Shown here: piece after piece, positions 1-9,124 of the stretch | Layout of the letters: each line of letters begins with the position of its first letter | How positions within the stretch are numbered: the stretch's first letter is position 1 | NCBI GenBank assembly: GCA_024626585.1 | Contig: JANKJI010000003.1 | Span: 157,465,010 to 157,477,294 of the forward strand | From: Ginkgo biloba | Lineage: Eukaryota; Streptophyta; Ginkgoopsida; Ginkgoales; Ginkgoaceae | Length of the DNA stretch: 12,285 nucleotides | Direction: 5' to 3' | Program-made: the position numbers and the translations under genes | Notes under the pieces: model-generated | What the model saw: only the letters and a program-made list of their open reading frames with translations | Database searches by the model: none | What the model was told of the DNA's origin: nothing

Positions 1-359
1 AAATTAAAAATATATTATAGGGACATAGTATCTTTATTAAGAAGAATGTTTAGTGAGAATGAAACAATAAAGGTATAACATTACATGATATACCTAATTT
101 ATCAAGTTAGTAAAAAATGATTAGTGTTTGATTGGGTGAACAATAACAGTGGAACTATAGCTCATCAATTTATTGAGATAGCTAGGTCATGATAGTTTTT
201 TATGTCATATTATATGATATATACTGTGATTTTCACTAGAAGTTTTCCAAGTTTCATTGTAATATGGTGAATAAAGAAGAGAGAGGAATTCTAATTCCTT
301 GTATCCAAAAATTTAGAAAGACAAATATAATCTTTATTTTTTCTTAATAAATGATAAGT

Positions 360-590
360 TTATTTATAGGGTTTTTTCCATGATTTTATAATTTAGAACC
401 ACCTAGAGTAAGTGATATTACTAGAGAAGCTTTTAGAGGCATCAAGGATTAGTACCTGAAAAAAGATTACTCATATATAAGATTGTATGGTTTTGAAGGT
501 TCCCCACATCGCTTGCTAAAATATGAAGATGTTCATATTATATTATGTAATACATGCTAGAAGATTTAGGCCATTTACACTAAAGTATCC
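360..590 (+). pseudogene. Decayed coding fragment, unrecognised plant retroelement-type protein
   Basis: One plus-strand frame (codons in phase with 399-401) reads as protein-like sequence for about 60 codons with in-frame stops at 450-452, 558-560 and 567-569. The most protein-like stretch, about 462-557, reads KDYSYIRLYGFEGSPHR followed by LLKYEDVH. Its aromatic and charged composition is unlike that of random A+T-rich DNA. I associate this kind of stretch with hypothetical proteins carried by plant LTR elements but cannot name the family. The fragment stops making sense just before the LTR-like block that begins at 600, so it may be the left half of an interrupted frame, with the dead frame after 1640 as a possible continuation; that link is inference. 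I see no start codon context or promoter. Bases 1-359 upstream are A+T-rich with no feature I can support. Confidence 0.45.
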
Positions 591-599
591 TAGAAGTGG

Positions 600-1637
600 T
601 GTAATAACTTGCTTCCCTAGTAGCAATAATAATAAATATAAATAAACATTAGAAACATATACCACTTCAAATAATAATTATTTAAAAATATTAACGTTAG
701 TAAATTAGTGATGAGTATGTTAGTCATTAGTAAGGAAGGTCTATTGGGGAAGGCCTTTGTAACATATGTGCCAGCACCACTAGTTGACCATTTGGACAAC
801 CTATGGAGCTCTCTTATGTGAGAATCCAAACCTCATATGTATAAATACCACTATCATCCCCTAGCATCTATTATTTATCCACTAGAGTCCACCCCTAAAT
901 CCCTATGATAGGAAAGGATGCCAGGCCTTTGGCATCATGGATTCTAATTCCACATATAGAGAAATCATCCATTCTCCTTCTTGATATAATGGGTTCAGTT
1001 TACCATATGGTTATACCCATAACCCTCCTAGCCCTAAGACTACACTAATAGTCTTAGACTAAAATCCCTATCGATCACATGGTTGCACAAAAAATCCATG
1101 ATTTATGGATTCACCAAATATCCATACCCTAGTGATTATGCTAGGAGTCACTAACCTATATCTACACCCATAGTTATAGTCGGTATAATAAGCTAAGTAT
1201 ACACCTAGCCTATGGCCCCTTGGCCTCTATCAAGAAAAACCCCAAATACTTTTATGAATGGGTCTAAAAGTACCTCCTATAGTGGCACCCTATCTTAAGG
1301 CATCATCTAATCCCCCTACTAGTCTCATCATGGATCATATATTTCTCTAGAATAAGTGACTAGGTTTTCATGTCATTAGGGTAAATATAAACATACATAA
1401 TTATCTATACACAACTATGCAAATTAAATATATAGTTTACATAAACTAGCCCTATGACCAAGGGTTCATTTCTCTTAGGGTTTTATTCATACATGGATCC
1501 ATGTAGAAACCCTAGTTTCAACCATACAAATAGAAAAATAACATTTATGCATACATTTTTATAAATAGTCCTAATTTTTTGCATATGTTATATGACACAT
1601 ATAAATAACAGAATTTTGTAAATGCATAAAGATTACA
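600..1637 (+). mobile_element. Probable solo LTR or LTR fragment (~1.04 kb)
   Basis: The block begins TGTAAT (600-605) and ends ATTACA (1632-1637), a perfect 6 bp terminal inverted repeat with the TG...CA ends typical of LTRs. It holds a good TATA box at 840-847, about 240 bp inside the left end, which fits a U3 promoter on the plus strand. Downstream are C-rich tracts with repeated CCCTA-type words and two short hairpins (917-936 and 1093-1111). Its composition is less A+T-rich than the flanks. There is no coding sequence, primer-binding site or second copy in the window. The 5 bp flanks (agtgg on the left, tactt on the right) do not match, so a target-site duplication is not shown and the exact ends are uncertain. 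A start TGTAA is common in plant Ty3/gypsy LTRs, but I cannot assign a lineage. Confidence 0.45.
840..847 (+). promoter_or_regulatory. TATA box of the 600-1637 LTR-like block
   Basis: TATAAATA followed by CC matches the plant TATA consensus and lies about 240 bp from the proposed left LTR end, the usual place for a U3 promoter. Transcription would start about 25-35 bp downstream, near 875. The element is old and activity is unlikely. Confidence 0.45.
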
Positions 1638-1639
1638 TA

Positions 1640-3500
1640 CTTGTGGAAAAATTGGCCTCAAGAATGATGCCACACTACCTCCAAAATCTATAGAAGCTAT
1701 AGAAATCTCACTAAGAGAAGATCCAAGTAAGGTGACTTTAAAACAAGGAAAACCAGAGTGCCTTAGATGTTAAAAAACCCTCAACTAAGAAGAGGCAATA
1801 TAACCCCTCAACTACCCCTGATGACTCTGAGTCATCACATAATTATGATATTTTTAGAGAATAAAGACATTTCATCATAGAGGAAGTTAAGAGTAGAGGA
1901 TGTACTTCACAAGGCACTAATGAACACAAAAATACCTCTTCTTGTAAAACTACTAGTAATGAAAATGAAAGTAAGCCATAAATCAATTGTCAAGTAAAAA
2001 CTAATAAAAAGAGTTCTAATCTATACCAAGGTAATACAATGGTAGGAGTAAGAGATGATAATGAAGATGATCCTGAGAATAGATAAAAGAGAAGGAAGTC
2101 ACATGAAAAAGATATACCTTCCACAAAGAATAAAATAACCCTTAAGAATCATAGTTTAGGAGATTCATCAACTAGATGAAAGTAAATGACTATCCTTATT
2201 TTTATTTTTCCTAATATATCATATTCTCAGGCTCAATAAAGCCTCACCATTAGGTGGCATAACATGAAACCAACATCATAGGATACCACTCAATAGGATT
2301 ATGTACTTAACCCATGGTTAGTAGAGACAATGAACTATCATGGGAGTTTTATTGAAACTGGTATCGCCACTTTACTAGATTTTAGTAAGTACCATGCCTT
2401 GCTTAATTTTGATTCCAATAGGAATATTTCTTGAGTGAGAGATAATAGGCCAAAGCCATATAAAACCAAAGAAAAAATCACCTTATCATATCTTATAGTA
2501 TAAGATATTGATTTGGATATTAATCAATTAGCAACTCACAAAACTATAGAGTTTCACAAAGTCTCATTTGAGACTTTTCAAGTGAAAATAGAGGGGTTAT
2601 CATAAGAGAATTCCCTATTAGTGGGGAAAAACTCAATATTATAATAAAATATGAAATAATATGAAATAGCCTTTACTTCCTTGATATTTGTGTAACCCAT
2701 TAATGCCATTAAGCCTTCAATAAATATAGGGCTATAAAGAAAACTCTATATCACTGGCACATGTAAGAATTCTTTCTTGTAGTATACACAAGAATAAGTA
2801 GAATATATGGTGTAGTAGGGATTATAGCTATGGAAGGTAGCTACAAGAATAAAAGAACTACTCAAGAGAATTTCTTCTTTTCTTGAGATATACTCTAAGT
2901 TCTTGAATGAAATGGAAAAAATAATAAAGAGTGAATTGGTCAAATATAATAGCATTATGAATAAGGAACTAGAGAACTCTATCTTAAGGAAGAAAAGTTT
3001 GATGAGTTTAGTGATTCCTTTACCCTTAAGAGGGAATCTACTTAAGAAATTTGTGATCAATTCTTGAATATGAGAAATAATCTGTTTGAAAGAAAAGCTA
3101 TCTTGTAAATGATTATCTTGGAGAGATAGATTCCTTCTTCATGTAAACAAGAATAATTGGTCATGAAGGAAGATCAAGTGAGAGAACTTTAATATAAGAA
3201 ATAAAAGGTTATATAGGCATTGTAGGATGAGGATACTTATGACTCCATCTATTTGAATCAATATCTAAAGGAGATATGTCATCACAACAAATAAATATAT
3301 TTTACTCTAAGAAAAGAAAGGTAGACTATGGCCCTGGTTGAAAAGAATCTTAGAAATATTTGTTTGAAAACTAAATGTCTCACCATCATTAAGAAAAAAT
3401 ATATTGAATAAATATTATAGTAGCTAAAATAATTATAGTTCAATAATGTAGAAGTGATTATGATAGAGGCTAAGGGTAATTAGTCACCTGATTCCATGTA
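1640..3500 (+). pseudogene. Long dead ORF, unrecognised family, disordered N-part and coiled-coil C-part
   Basis: The same plus-strand frame (in phase with 1769-1771) gives protein-like sequence from about 1769 to 2983, broken by more than a dozen in-frame stops. A frameshift near 2984-2992 moves the readable frame by one step, and it then continues to about 3500. Most stops are TAA or TAG in places where CAA or CAG (Gln) fits the context, as expected from C-to-T decay. In order: a basic, Ser/Thr/Asn-rich low-complexity part (about 1769-2180), a mixed globular-looking part with stretches such as NYHGSFIETGIATLLDFSKY (about 2330-2720), then a Lys/Glu/Gln/Leu-rich part (about 2840-3480) suggesting a long coiled coil. 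I see no RT, integrase, protease or zinc-knuckle motif. A non-pol extra ORF of a plant LTR element is my best guess; a host pseudogene is possible. The stretch 1640-1768 reads poorly. Confidence 0.5.
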
Positions 3501-4164
3501 ATGTCTTCAACCACTTCAACTATTATAATGGTAATAATGGACAAAGTACAAGGATAACAAGGGAGGGAAATAAAGAAAATTATTTCAACCATGAATACTT
3601 GATGAGGAAGTCTTCATGTTTCTTATTTTTCTTTTGTCTTGTCATGTTTCTTTGTGATTATAATGTGAATTCATCCATCTAGAGAGATTGTGTAAACCTT
3701 TGTGGTTAAAAATTGATTGATCTCTTATGTTTCTTGGAGATGTTTGTAATTAAATGGTTTTTCCCATCCTTTGTAATTGTTGAGTTTTATTGAATATAAA
3801 ATATAATTGTTTGTTAATAAAGTTTTTTATATATTTCATTCTAATTTTGATATTTTGTAAATTGAGCACTGTTAGTTTGAAATTGTCTCAAAGTTGGATG
3901 AAATATGGTTTTAAATTTTAATTATTAAGAATTATTAGTGGTTAATGGTGAAATATCTATGTGTTATTTTGTTGATATTAATTTTAATTTGTGTGTTGAG
4001 CAGTGTTGGCATTTGTGTTCAAAATAATTTTATGTGTATGCAAGCCTGATATATGTTCACATTAATTTCACTCTATTTTTCTATATTCTTTAAGGAATTG
4101 GTCAAGAAGGACCTAAATGTTGACTATCATATAGAATGATCTTCCAAAAGGTTTATTTGATAAC
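3501..4164. other. Non-coding T-rich 3'-flank-like stretch
   Basis: Directly after the dead frame the plus strand turns T-rich and loses coding character in all frames. It looks like the 3' untranslated or 3' flanking part of the preceding unit. It contains an AATAAA hexamer at 3816-3821. A 14 bp word recurs with 12 of 14 identities: ttgagcactgttag at 3862-3875 and ttgagcagtgttgg at 3996-4009. No polypurine tract is visible just before the LTR at 4165. No integrase motif of the neighbouring minus-strand pol was found here. Confidence 0.4.
3816..3821 (+). promoter_or_regulatory. AATAAA polyadenylation-type hexamer
   Basis: A canonical hexamer sits in a T-rich context about 320 bp after the end of the dead plus-strand frame. 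It is in a plausible place for a near-upstream polyadenylation element, but this hexamer is frequent by chance in such A+T-rich DNA. Confidence 0.25.
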
Positions 4165-4340
4165 TGTTGGATTTTAAACCTTGGTAATAATTTTATAACT
4201 TATGTAAGTGATCATCTTTATGTTCTTTCAAGAACTACTAAAGGATAGTAAAGATTAGATTTCTAGATCTTGTTGTTTGAAGGGATCAAGTGATTTTGGC
4301 TCTTCAACTATGCTACAAGGTCAACCCATATTGTTATAAC

Positions 4341-4380
4341 CTAAAGGACCTCCTTTATACCACTGAGAGGTATCCTTTAG
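4341..4380 (+). repeat. Inverted repeat (hairpin) inside the 4165-4719 LTR
   Basis: CTAAAGGA plus CCTC (4341-4352) can pair with GAGG (4367-4370) and TCCTTTAG (4373-4380), giving a 12 bp stem with a two-base bulge (4371-4372) and a 14-base loop. It lies in the U3 part, about 200 bp upstream of the TATA box. Retention of pairing in otherwise decayed DNA is notable, but one hairpin of this size can arise by chance. Confidence 0.45.
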
Positions 4381-4581
4381 AGGCTACTCAATGTGAAAAA
4401 GTATTTATTTTATCTATTTTCTTCCTTCCTCACTACAACTATAACTTCACTCTATTATCTAAAATCAATAACATATTTTATTATTTCTTATTTATTACCC
4501 CATTCATTTCATATTAAATAAATTTTAGGTATAGTGTAAATAACCATATAAATAAGTTTCATTTTGTTCCCTTTGTAACAT

Positions 4582-4589
4582 TATAAATA
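4582..4589 (+). promoter_or_regulatory. TATA box of the 4165-4719 LTR
   Basis: TATAAATA followed by TATGAG is a near-ideal plant TATA context about 130 bp from the LTR's right end. It also sets the plus orientation of this LTR. Confidence 0.5.
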
Positions 4590-4724
4590 TATGAGAGAAC
4601 CGATCCTTATAATAGTGGAAGGATTTCAAATCCTATAGATGTTGTATTTTTTGTGTAACCCATTTCTTGGGATTTACGGTTGAAATTATTATTTCTCCTT
4701 ATTACACAAAATACAAACAATAGA

Positions 4725-6480
4725 TTTGTAGTATTAGGTATATTAAATTGAGCGTGAAAATACTAAACTCGCTCTTGATCAAAGTATATAGTGGTCTTCT
4801 TGCAAGGAAAGTAATTCCTTAAATTCTTTACTACTCAGATGTCTTCTTAAATTTCCTTATCATAAGTTGATTATTCCTACATACCTTCTAATATATTTTC
4901 TTACTGATAAACAAATAGATTTTCCTTCCAGATCAAGACTACTCTTATCATATGTCTTGATGGATTATCTTCAATCTTAATAGATAATATACTACAATGT
5001 AATGTGAAAGTAAGGGAATTATCGATATTATGCTTAAGCTTCTCAAAATCTCTTTATTATATCTAGAAAAATATTAGATAAATTCCCCTTTATTAGAGTA
5101 TCCAAGGGTAATATTATATGCAATACCCTATAATAATATTTCTCAAATAAGTGGTCAAATCCATGAATATTTTGATCTCATGCTAGTTATTTGGTGTGGG
5201 CTAATTTAAGATGACTTTAGGTTTGGTAAGACCTATCTTAAGCCCTACTCTATCTACCTTAAATATTAATTATATTAACTCTCTCATTATAAAAGTGTAT
5301 GTCTTAAGGTTTTCTTGAAGTTACTTCTTTATCTATGCTTGAATCATCATTTCAATATGTTATAGATGCTCTACCCATGTCTTATTGTTTATGAGAATAT
5401 AATCCATAAAGATAATTATAAATGAGTCTAAATAAGGTACAAGCACCTCATTCATCAACCTCATGAAGTTTTTTAGTGTATTAGTTTTCCCAAATAGAAT
5501 AATTATCCATTCAAACAAACTGTGTCTTATCTTGAATTCTTCAAAGATTCTTTCTCCTTAATTCTAAATAGATGGTATTCAAATTTGAAGTATATATTTC
5601 TAAGATATTTTTCTCCTTAAAGTTATTCTAAGAAATCCTCTATCCTTGGAAAAGTACACCTATTCTTCATTATTATCTTATTAAAGCCTTTATATTACAT
5701 AATCTATAAGTTCCATATTTTTAGGGAATCGAGACTATTGAAGATCCATAAGGTAAAGTATAGATCCTTATATACCCTTTGCCAATAAAATTTTAGTGCT
5801 ACTTGTTGATTTTCTCTCTCTAGGCTTGAAATTTTATAGAGAGAAATTTAGGAGTATACCCTTGAATTAGAACTTAATGATATTATTATTATCTCTCTTG
5901 GAGGTATTCCTTATAGTTATCAAAATATACTCGCGTATAAATATAGGATGTTATAAATTTATTGTTATTGTCTTATACTATGGATAGTTGAAATTATTCC
6001 TTATTAATATATCACTAAGAACTTTATAAGTCTCAATATCAATAAGATAAACATATGGGATTCATTAATAATCCTATTTATTTTTACTCTAATAATAATG
6101 AAAACTATCTTTATATTTCCATTGGTCTTAATTAGGCAGGCCTTGACACTTTTTACCAACCTGTATTGGTTTGGTCCTCTCCTAAATTATATATATCTAT
6201 CCTAAATATATGGGCCTTTGATGATGATCCCACACACATATAGTGGCACAAAATCATAGTTAATTTCATTAATGAAGTCCTTAGAGATGGAGAAATTAAA
6301 TTTAAACAACTTATTAACTATGTAATCTAGTTCTTTATTTGACCAACTTAAGATATAGGGTGGTAGTTATTTAGTTATTATCAAATTAATATATGTCACT
6401 ATGGCCTTTAAAACTGGATTCCTATTTATTTTTGAGTGAAAAATAGTTTTAATGATAGCCTTCTTGGTTTGAATTTTAAT
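4725..6480 (-). pseudogene. Ty3/gypsy pol remnant: protease, RT, RNase H (truncated)
   Basis: Read on the minus strand, this is a plant Ty3/gypsy polyprotein full of stops and a few frameshifts. Protease tail: NEINYDFVPLYVCG (about 6229-6275), matching the DEV-CDVVPLDVC region of this family, then IIIKGPYI and FRRG. RT start: GKGYIR (about 5763-5787), then LPYGSS and YGTYRLC (about 5701-5730). RT core: RHSLFEWIIIPFG (about 5489-5530), FMRLMNEVLVPYLDSF, then FMDY at 5399-5410 where the active-site F/Y-x-D-D is expected, so the second Asp is lost. RNase H: IEDNPSR with Asn (4964-4966) where the catalytic Asp of the DASG motif is expected, STYDKE at 4853-4870, and IYFDQE followed by YFHAQFN near 4750-4790. 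Usual order protease-RT-RNase H is kept. RNase H breaks at the LTR ending 4719 and no integrase was found beyond it. The protease catalytic DSG region is not legible. Confidence 0.85.
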
Positions 6481-7260
6481 CATAAAGAGTTGTTATCTCT
6501 TGGGTTTATCTCTTTACTCATGTGAAATTTTTACCAATTATTCATTAGTTGCTTCATGAGATTTAATTTCTTTCTCCTTAAATTAAGCATACATGTTTGT
6601 AGTTATCTTTTCTAGATGCAAATTCTAACCAATTTTTCTTATATGATATCAAGTCTATATTCTACATAGTAAGGTCTAGTCATCTTCTCTTTCTTTATCA
6701 AAGTTATTACTAAACCACTATGTTGGTCTTGTTTTTATTCTTCCAAAATTAAATAGGAGTATTTTTAATAATTTTTCTTCTTAAATTCTTTGGGTAATTC
6801 ATATGAGATATCCATTTGGCTTTATCTTAGAAAAAAATTCTTAATGAATGCCTCATTAATAGTCTTAATGTCGAATATTTTTAATTATTTTTTAATAGGT
6901 GTGTGTAATACACTTATCAAATTTAAGATTAAACAATATTAATCATCAACTACTTTCAACCTAATAGTAAACTAATTAAACTTCTCAATATAAACATTGA
7001 TACTTTGGATAGATATTTATTTCAGGTATTTCCATTGAATTTTTTATTCCCTTTGTACCTAGTTGGGTGGAATTTCTTTGTGATGACTTATTTTAGTCCT
7101 TTCCATGTGGTGATTGGAAATTGATCTTATTGGTGTTTCCTTTCATAGAATCATACCCACCAAAATAAGCTCAATCTCTTATTTTGAGCTTAGAAAGATA
7201 TATCTTCTAAGAGTCTATATATTCCTATATTATAAAATTCATTCTAGTTATCTTAACCAA
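6481..7260 (-). other. Probable decayed gag region upstream of the minus-strand pol
   Basis: By position this is where gag and the start of the protease should lie. The minus strand has Lys/Glu/Asn-rich stretches with many stops, but I see no CCHC zinc knuckle and no gag motif I would defend. The assignment rests on position only. Confidence 0.3.
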
Positions 7261-7587
7261 TCATTAAGTTTCTAATCATACATATTCTTAGCATTCAACA
7301 TTTATTTTCACCTTCAAATAAGGATTTATATTTTGGCACTAGTAGTTTTGTTATTCAAGGAGTTATAAAAGTTCTAATGATTAAAGAACCACTACTTATA
7401 ATACTAGTCATAGCTATAATTATAGAAGATATAAGGACTAGGATCTGTATGAATTACAATATCTATGACATATTATCATTAGATCCATTCTAAGTTAGTT
7501 GAAGATTCTCTTTAAATGATCAAATTTCTCATCTCCATCTTATTATATAAGTCTTTTTTCATATTACATATGATCTTGAGGATATAA
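7261..7587. other. Unassigned A+T-rich spacer
   Basis: No coding sequence, LTR end or primer-binding site for the minus-strand gypsy element could be recognised. It separates the minus-strand remnant from the plus-oriented repeat copies A and B. Confidence 0.3.
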
Positions 7588-8292
7588 GAGGGCCTAAGGG
7601 ACTCATAATAGATTGTATAATATATATACTCATGGGGGTTGTGACCTTGGGGAATCCTTATATGAACTTAATTTTTTACTAAAAATTAAATAATAATTTT
7701 CCTCACAATGGGTTTTCTCCTATTATGGTACAATCTATAACCTCCATGACTAGAGAAGGATTTTTTGCATAAATAATATCCTTAGTTGGATGGATGGTCA
7801 AATGGAATAAGAGAGTCCTTTCATATATAGAAAACTATCTAGTTATGTAAATGATTATATATATTTATTTGTATAAGTATCTACATGAGATTATCTCTAC
7901 ATAGGCACTAATCCAATTTAGAACCGTGGCTTATCTATTTAAAATATCCTTGGGATTTATATTTTATAAATTAGATTATTGTTAATAACAAGTTGTTATT
8001 CTATCTAATTTCTTCCTATGATCCTTTTTCATCTTACGTCTATATCTTTCCTCTTCTATATTATATTTCTTAGATTCTTACTTCGATAATATAACCTTAT
8101 AAGTTGGTCGTATCTTATTTTAGGTTGTAGAAGTTATCATTATATTTCTGACCTTATATCCTGATGACCATATTCACTAACGACCATAGTAAGCATCTAA
8201 GTAGTTGAGATAGATTACAATAGTGTAATCCTTTGATTAAACTTTAATTTCTCATTCACTTCTATAACTTTTAGATTTTATATTAGAATACA
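7588..8292 (+). repeat. LTR-like repeat copy A (~705 bp)
   Basis: Copy A aligns by eye along its whole length with copy C (10205-11137, minus its SINE). Shared landmarks are the start GAGGG...TAAGGGACT (7588-7603), the TTTTCCTCAC/CTATAGG-type block, ttagttggatggatggt (7782-7798), a TATA-like TATAAA (7965-7970), and agtgtaatccttt followed by GATTAAACTT near the end. The pattern (A+T-rich upstream part, TATA, pyrimidine-rich leader, no coding) fits an LTR on the plus strand. Copies have diverged strongly, mostly by transitions. I cannot see clean TG...CA ends, so 'LTR' is inference and 'repeat family' is what is seen. Confidence 0.6.
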
Positions 8293-8876
8293 TATTAAAT
8301 ATGAGTTTTTCCTCACCATAGGTTTTTCCCTTTTGAGAAAAAGTCTCCACCATCCCTAATTAGAGAAGGAATCCTGTCATAGATAAATTCTTTAGTTGGA
8401 TGGATGGTTGAATGGACTCAGAGACTCCTTACATGGATAGAAAAGTCTCAACATGAATTTTGTTGAATTAGTTATCACATGAGCTTAGATATACATGTGA
8501 ACAACTCCATTTTGGGGCCATGTCTTATATATTAAGGAAACCTTGGGTTTTATATGTTATAAATTATATTATTATTATTTATAAGTTATTATTTTATATA
8601 ATTTATATCTCTTCTATTTCGTTCTCCTCTAATAGATTATCTTTCTTAGATTCTTACTTAGAAAATATAGCCTTAGAAGTTAAACTTATGTTATTGTAGG
8701 TTTAAGAAGTCACCATAAACTTTTAAACCTTAAATCATGATGACTAGAGTCACCCAAGACAATAGTATAAATTTTAGTATTTTAAATAGATCGTAAGAGT
8801 GAAATTACTTAAGTAAACTTATATTTCCCGTTCTCTTCCATAACAATGAGGATTATATATTCTAATCCATACCCAA
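8293..8876 (+). repeat. LTR-like repeat copy B (~584 bp), U3-truncated tandem copy
   Basis: Copy B starts directly after copy A at tattaaatatgag and shares with A and C the TTTTTCCTCAC-CATAGG block, ttagttggatggatggt (8392-8408, identical over 17 bases to A), TATAAA (8558-8563), the GAATATAGCCTTAGAAGT-like block (shared best with C), and the terminal attatatattctaat-type sequence ending near ACCCAA (8871-8876). It lacks the first roughly 100 bp present in A and C. Head-to-tail A-B with no spacer suggests a tandem duplication or recombination between LTRs. Confidence 0.6.
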
Positions 8877-8888
8877 GTTTAAATTGAT

Positions 8889-8896
8889 TAGTATTA
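8889..8896 (+). other. Possible decayed primer-binding site (tRNA-Met type)
   Basis: TAGTATTA differs from TGGTATCA, the start of the initiator-tRNA-Met complement used by many plant LTR elements, by two transitions. It follows the end of copy B by about 13 bases, a little far. If real, it makes copy B the 3' part of a 5' LTR on the plus strand. Eight bases with two mismatches is weak evidence. Confidence 0.25.
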
Positions 8897-8962
8897 ATTA
8901 GATCCTATATCTCTAAGAAAATGTAAACATACAACTTTGTATTAAAATATATTTTAGTGTTC

Positions 8963-9000
8963 TTCATCAAAGGAAGAGGGAGAGTATTCATCAAAGGAAG
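8963..9000 (+). repeat. Short direct repeat, 14 bp at 24 bp period
   Basis: ttcatcaaaggaag occurs at 8963-8976 and 8987-9000 exactly. The period is a multiple of three, and the words translate to Ser/Lys/Glu-rich residues, which would suit a low-complexity gag segment just upstream of the protease remnant. No frame is open across it, so the coding reading is inference. Confidence 0.5.
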
Positions 9001-9124
9001 ATAAAACACTACCAACATCACTACAAAGAAGAAAGAATAATAAATTCTATCATTGAAATAGAGTATATGGATATTAATATGATGAATATTTTTCTCATAT
9101 ATAATAATATCATATAGGTCATTA

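Larger units (their letters stand above)
4165..4719 (+). mobile_element. Probable solo LTR (555 bp) abutting gypsy RNase H
   Basis: The left end TGTTGG (4165-4170) and right end CAAACA (4714-4719) form an imperfect TG...CA inverted repeat (5 of 6). TGTTGG starts are common in plant Copia-type LTRs. A strong TATA box lies at 4582-4589, about 130 bp before the right end, giving a sensible U3 then R-U5 layout on the plus strand. The right end falls exactly where the minus-strand RNase H stops being readable (about 4725), which supports an insertion or recombination boundary here. Flanking 5 bp are ataac and ataga (3 of 5 alike), so the target duplication is weak. No convincing primer-binding site follows, arguing for a solo LTR. 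A 75-codon open frame inside (4290-4517) is not protein-like. Confidence 0.5.

Noticed and set aside
617-829. 70-codon minus-strand open frame
   Set aside because: Lies inside the LTR-like block at 600-1637; its Tyr/Ile/Leu-rich composition is what A+T-rich DNA gives by chance.
893-899. Telomere-type CCCTAAA
   Set aside because: A single copy, with no tandem array around it.
1620-1660. Minus-strand splice donor (GTATGT) suggesting a host gene on the minus strand
   Set aside because: One donor-like word with no matching acceptor or exon reading. The plus strand carries the persistent frame next to it.
2746-3060. 104-codon minus-strand open frame
   Set aside because: It is antisense to the dead plus-strand coding frame, which explains both its length and its composition. 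No motif on this strand.
3480-4164. Integrase continuation of the minus-strand gypsy element
   Set aside because: Minus-strand translation shows no HHCC, GHFG-type or DDE block. The plus strand looks like a 3' flank instead.
4290-4517. 75-codon plus-strand open frame
   Set aside because: Falls within the U3 part of the 4165-4719 LTR and has no motif or start context.
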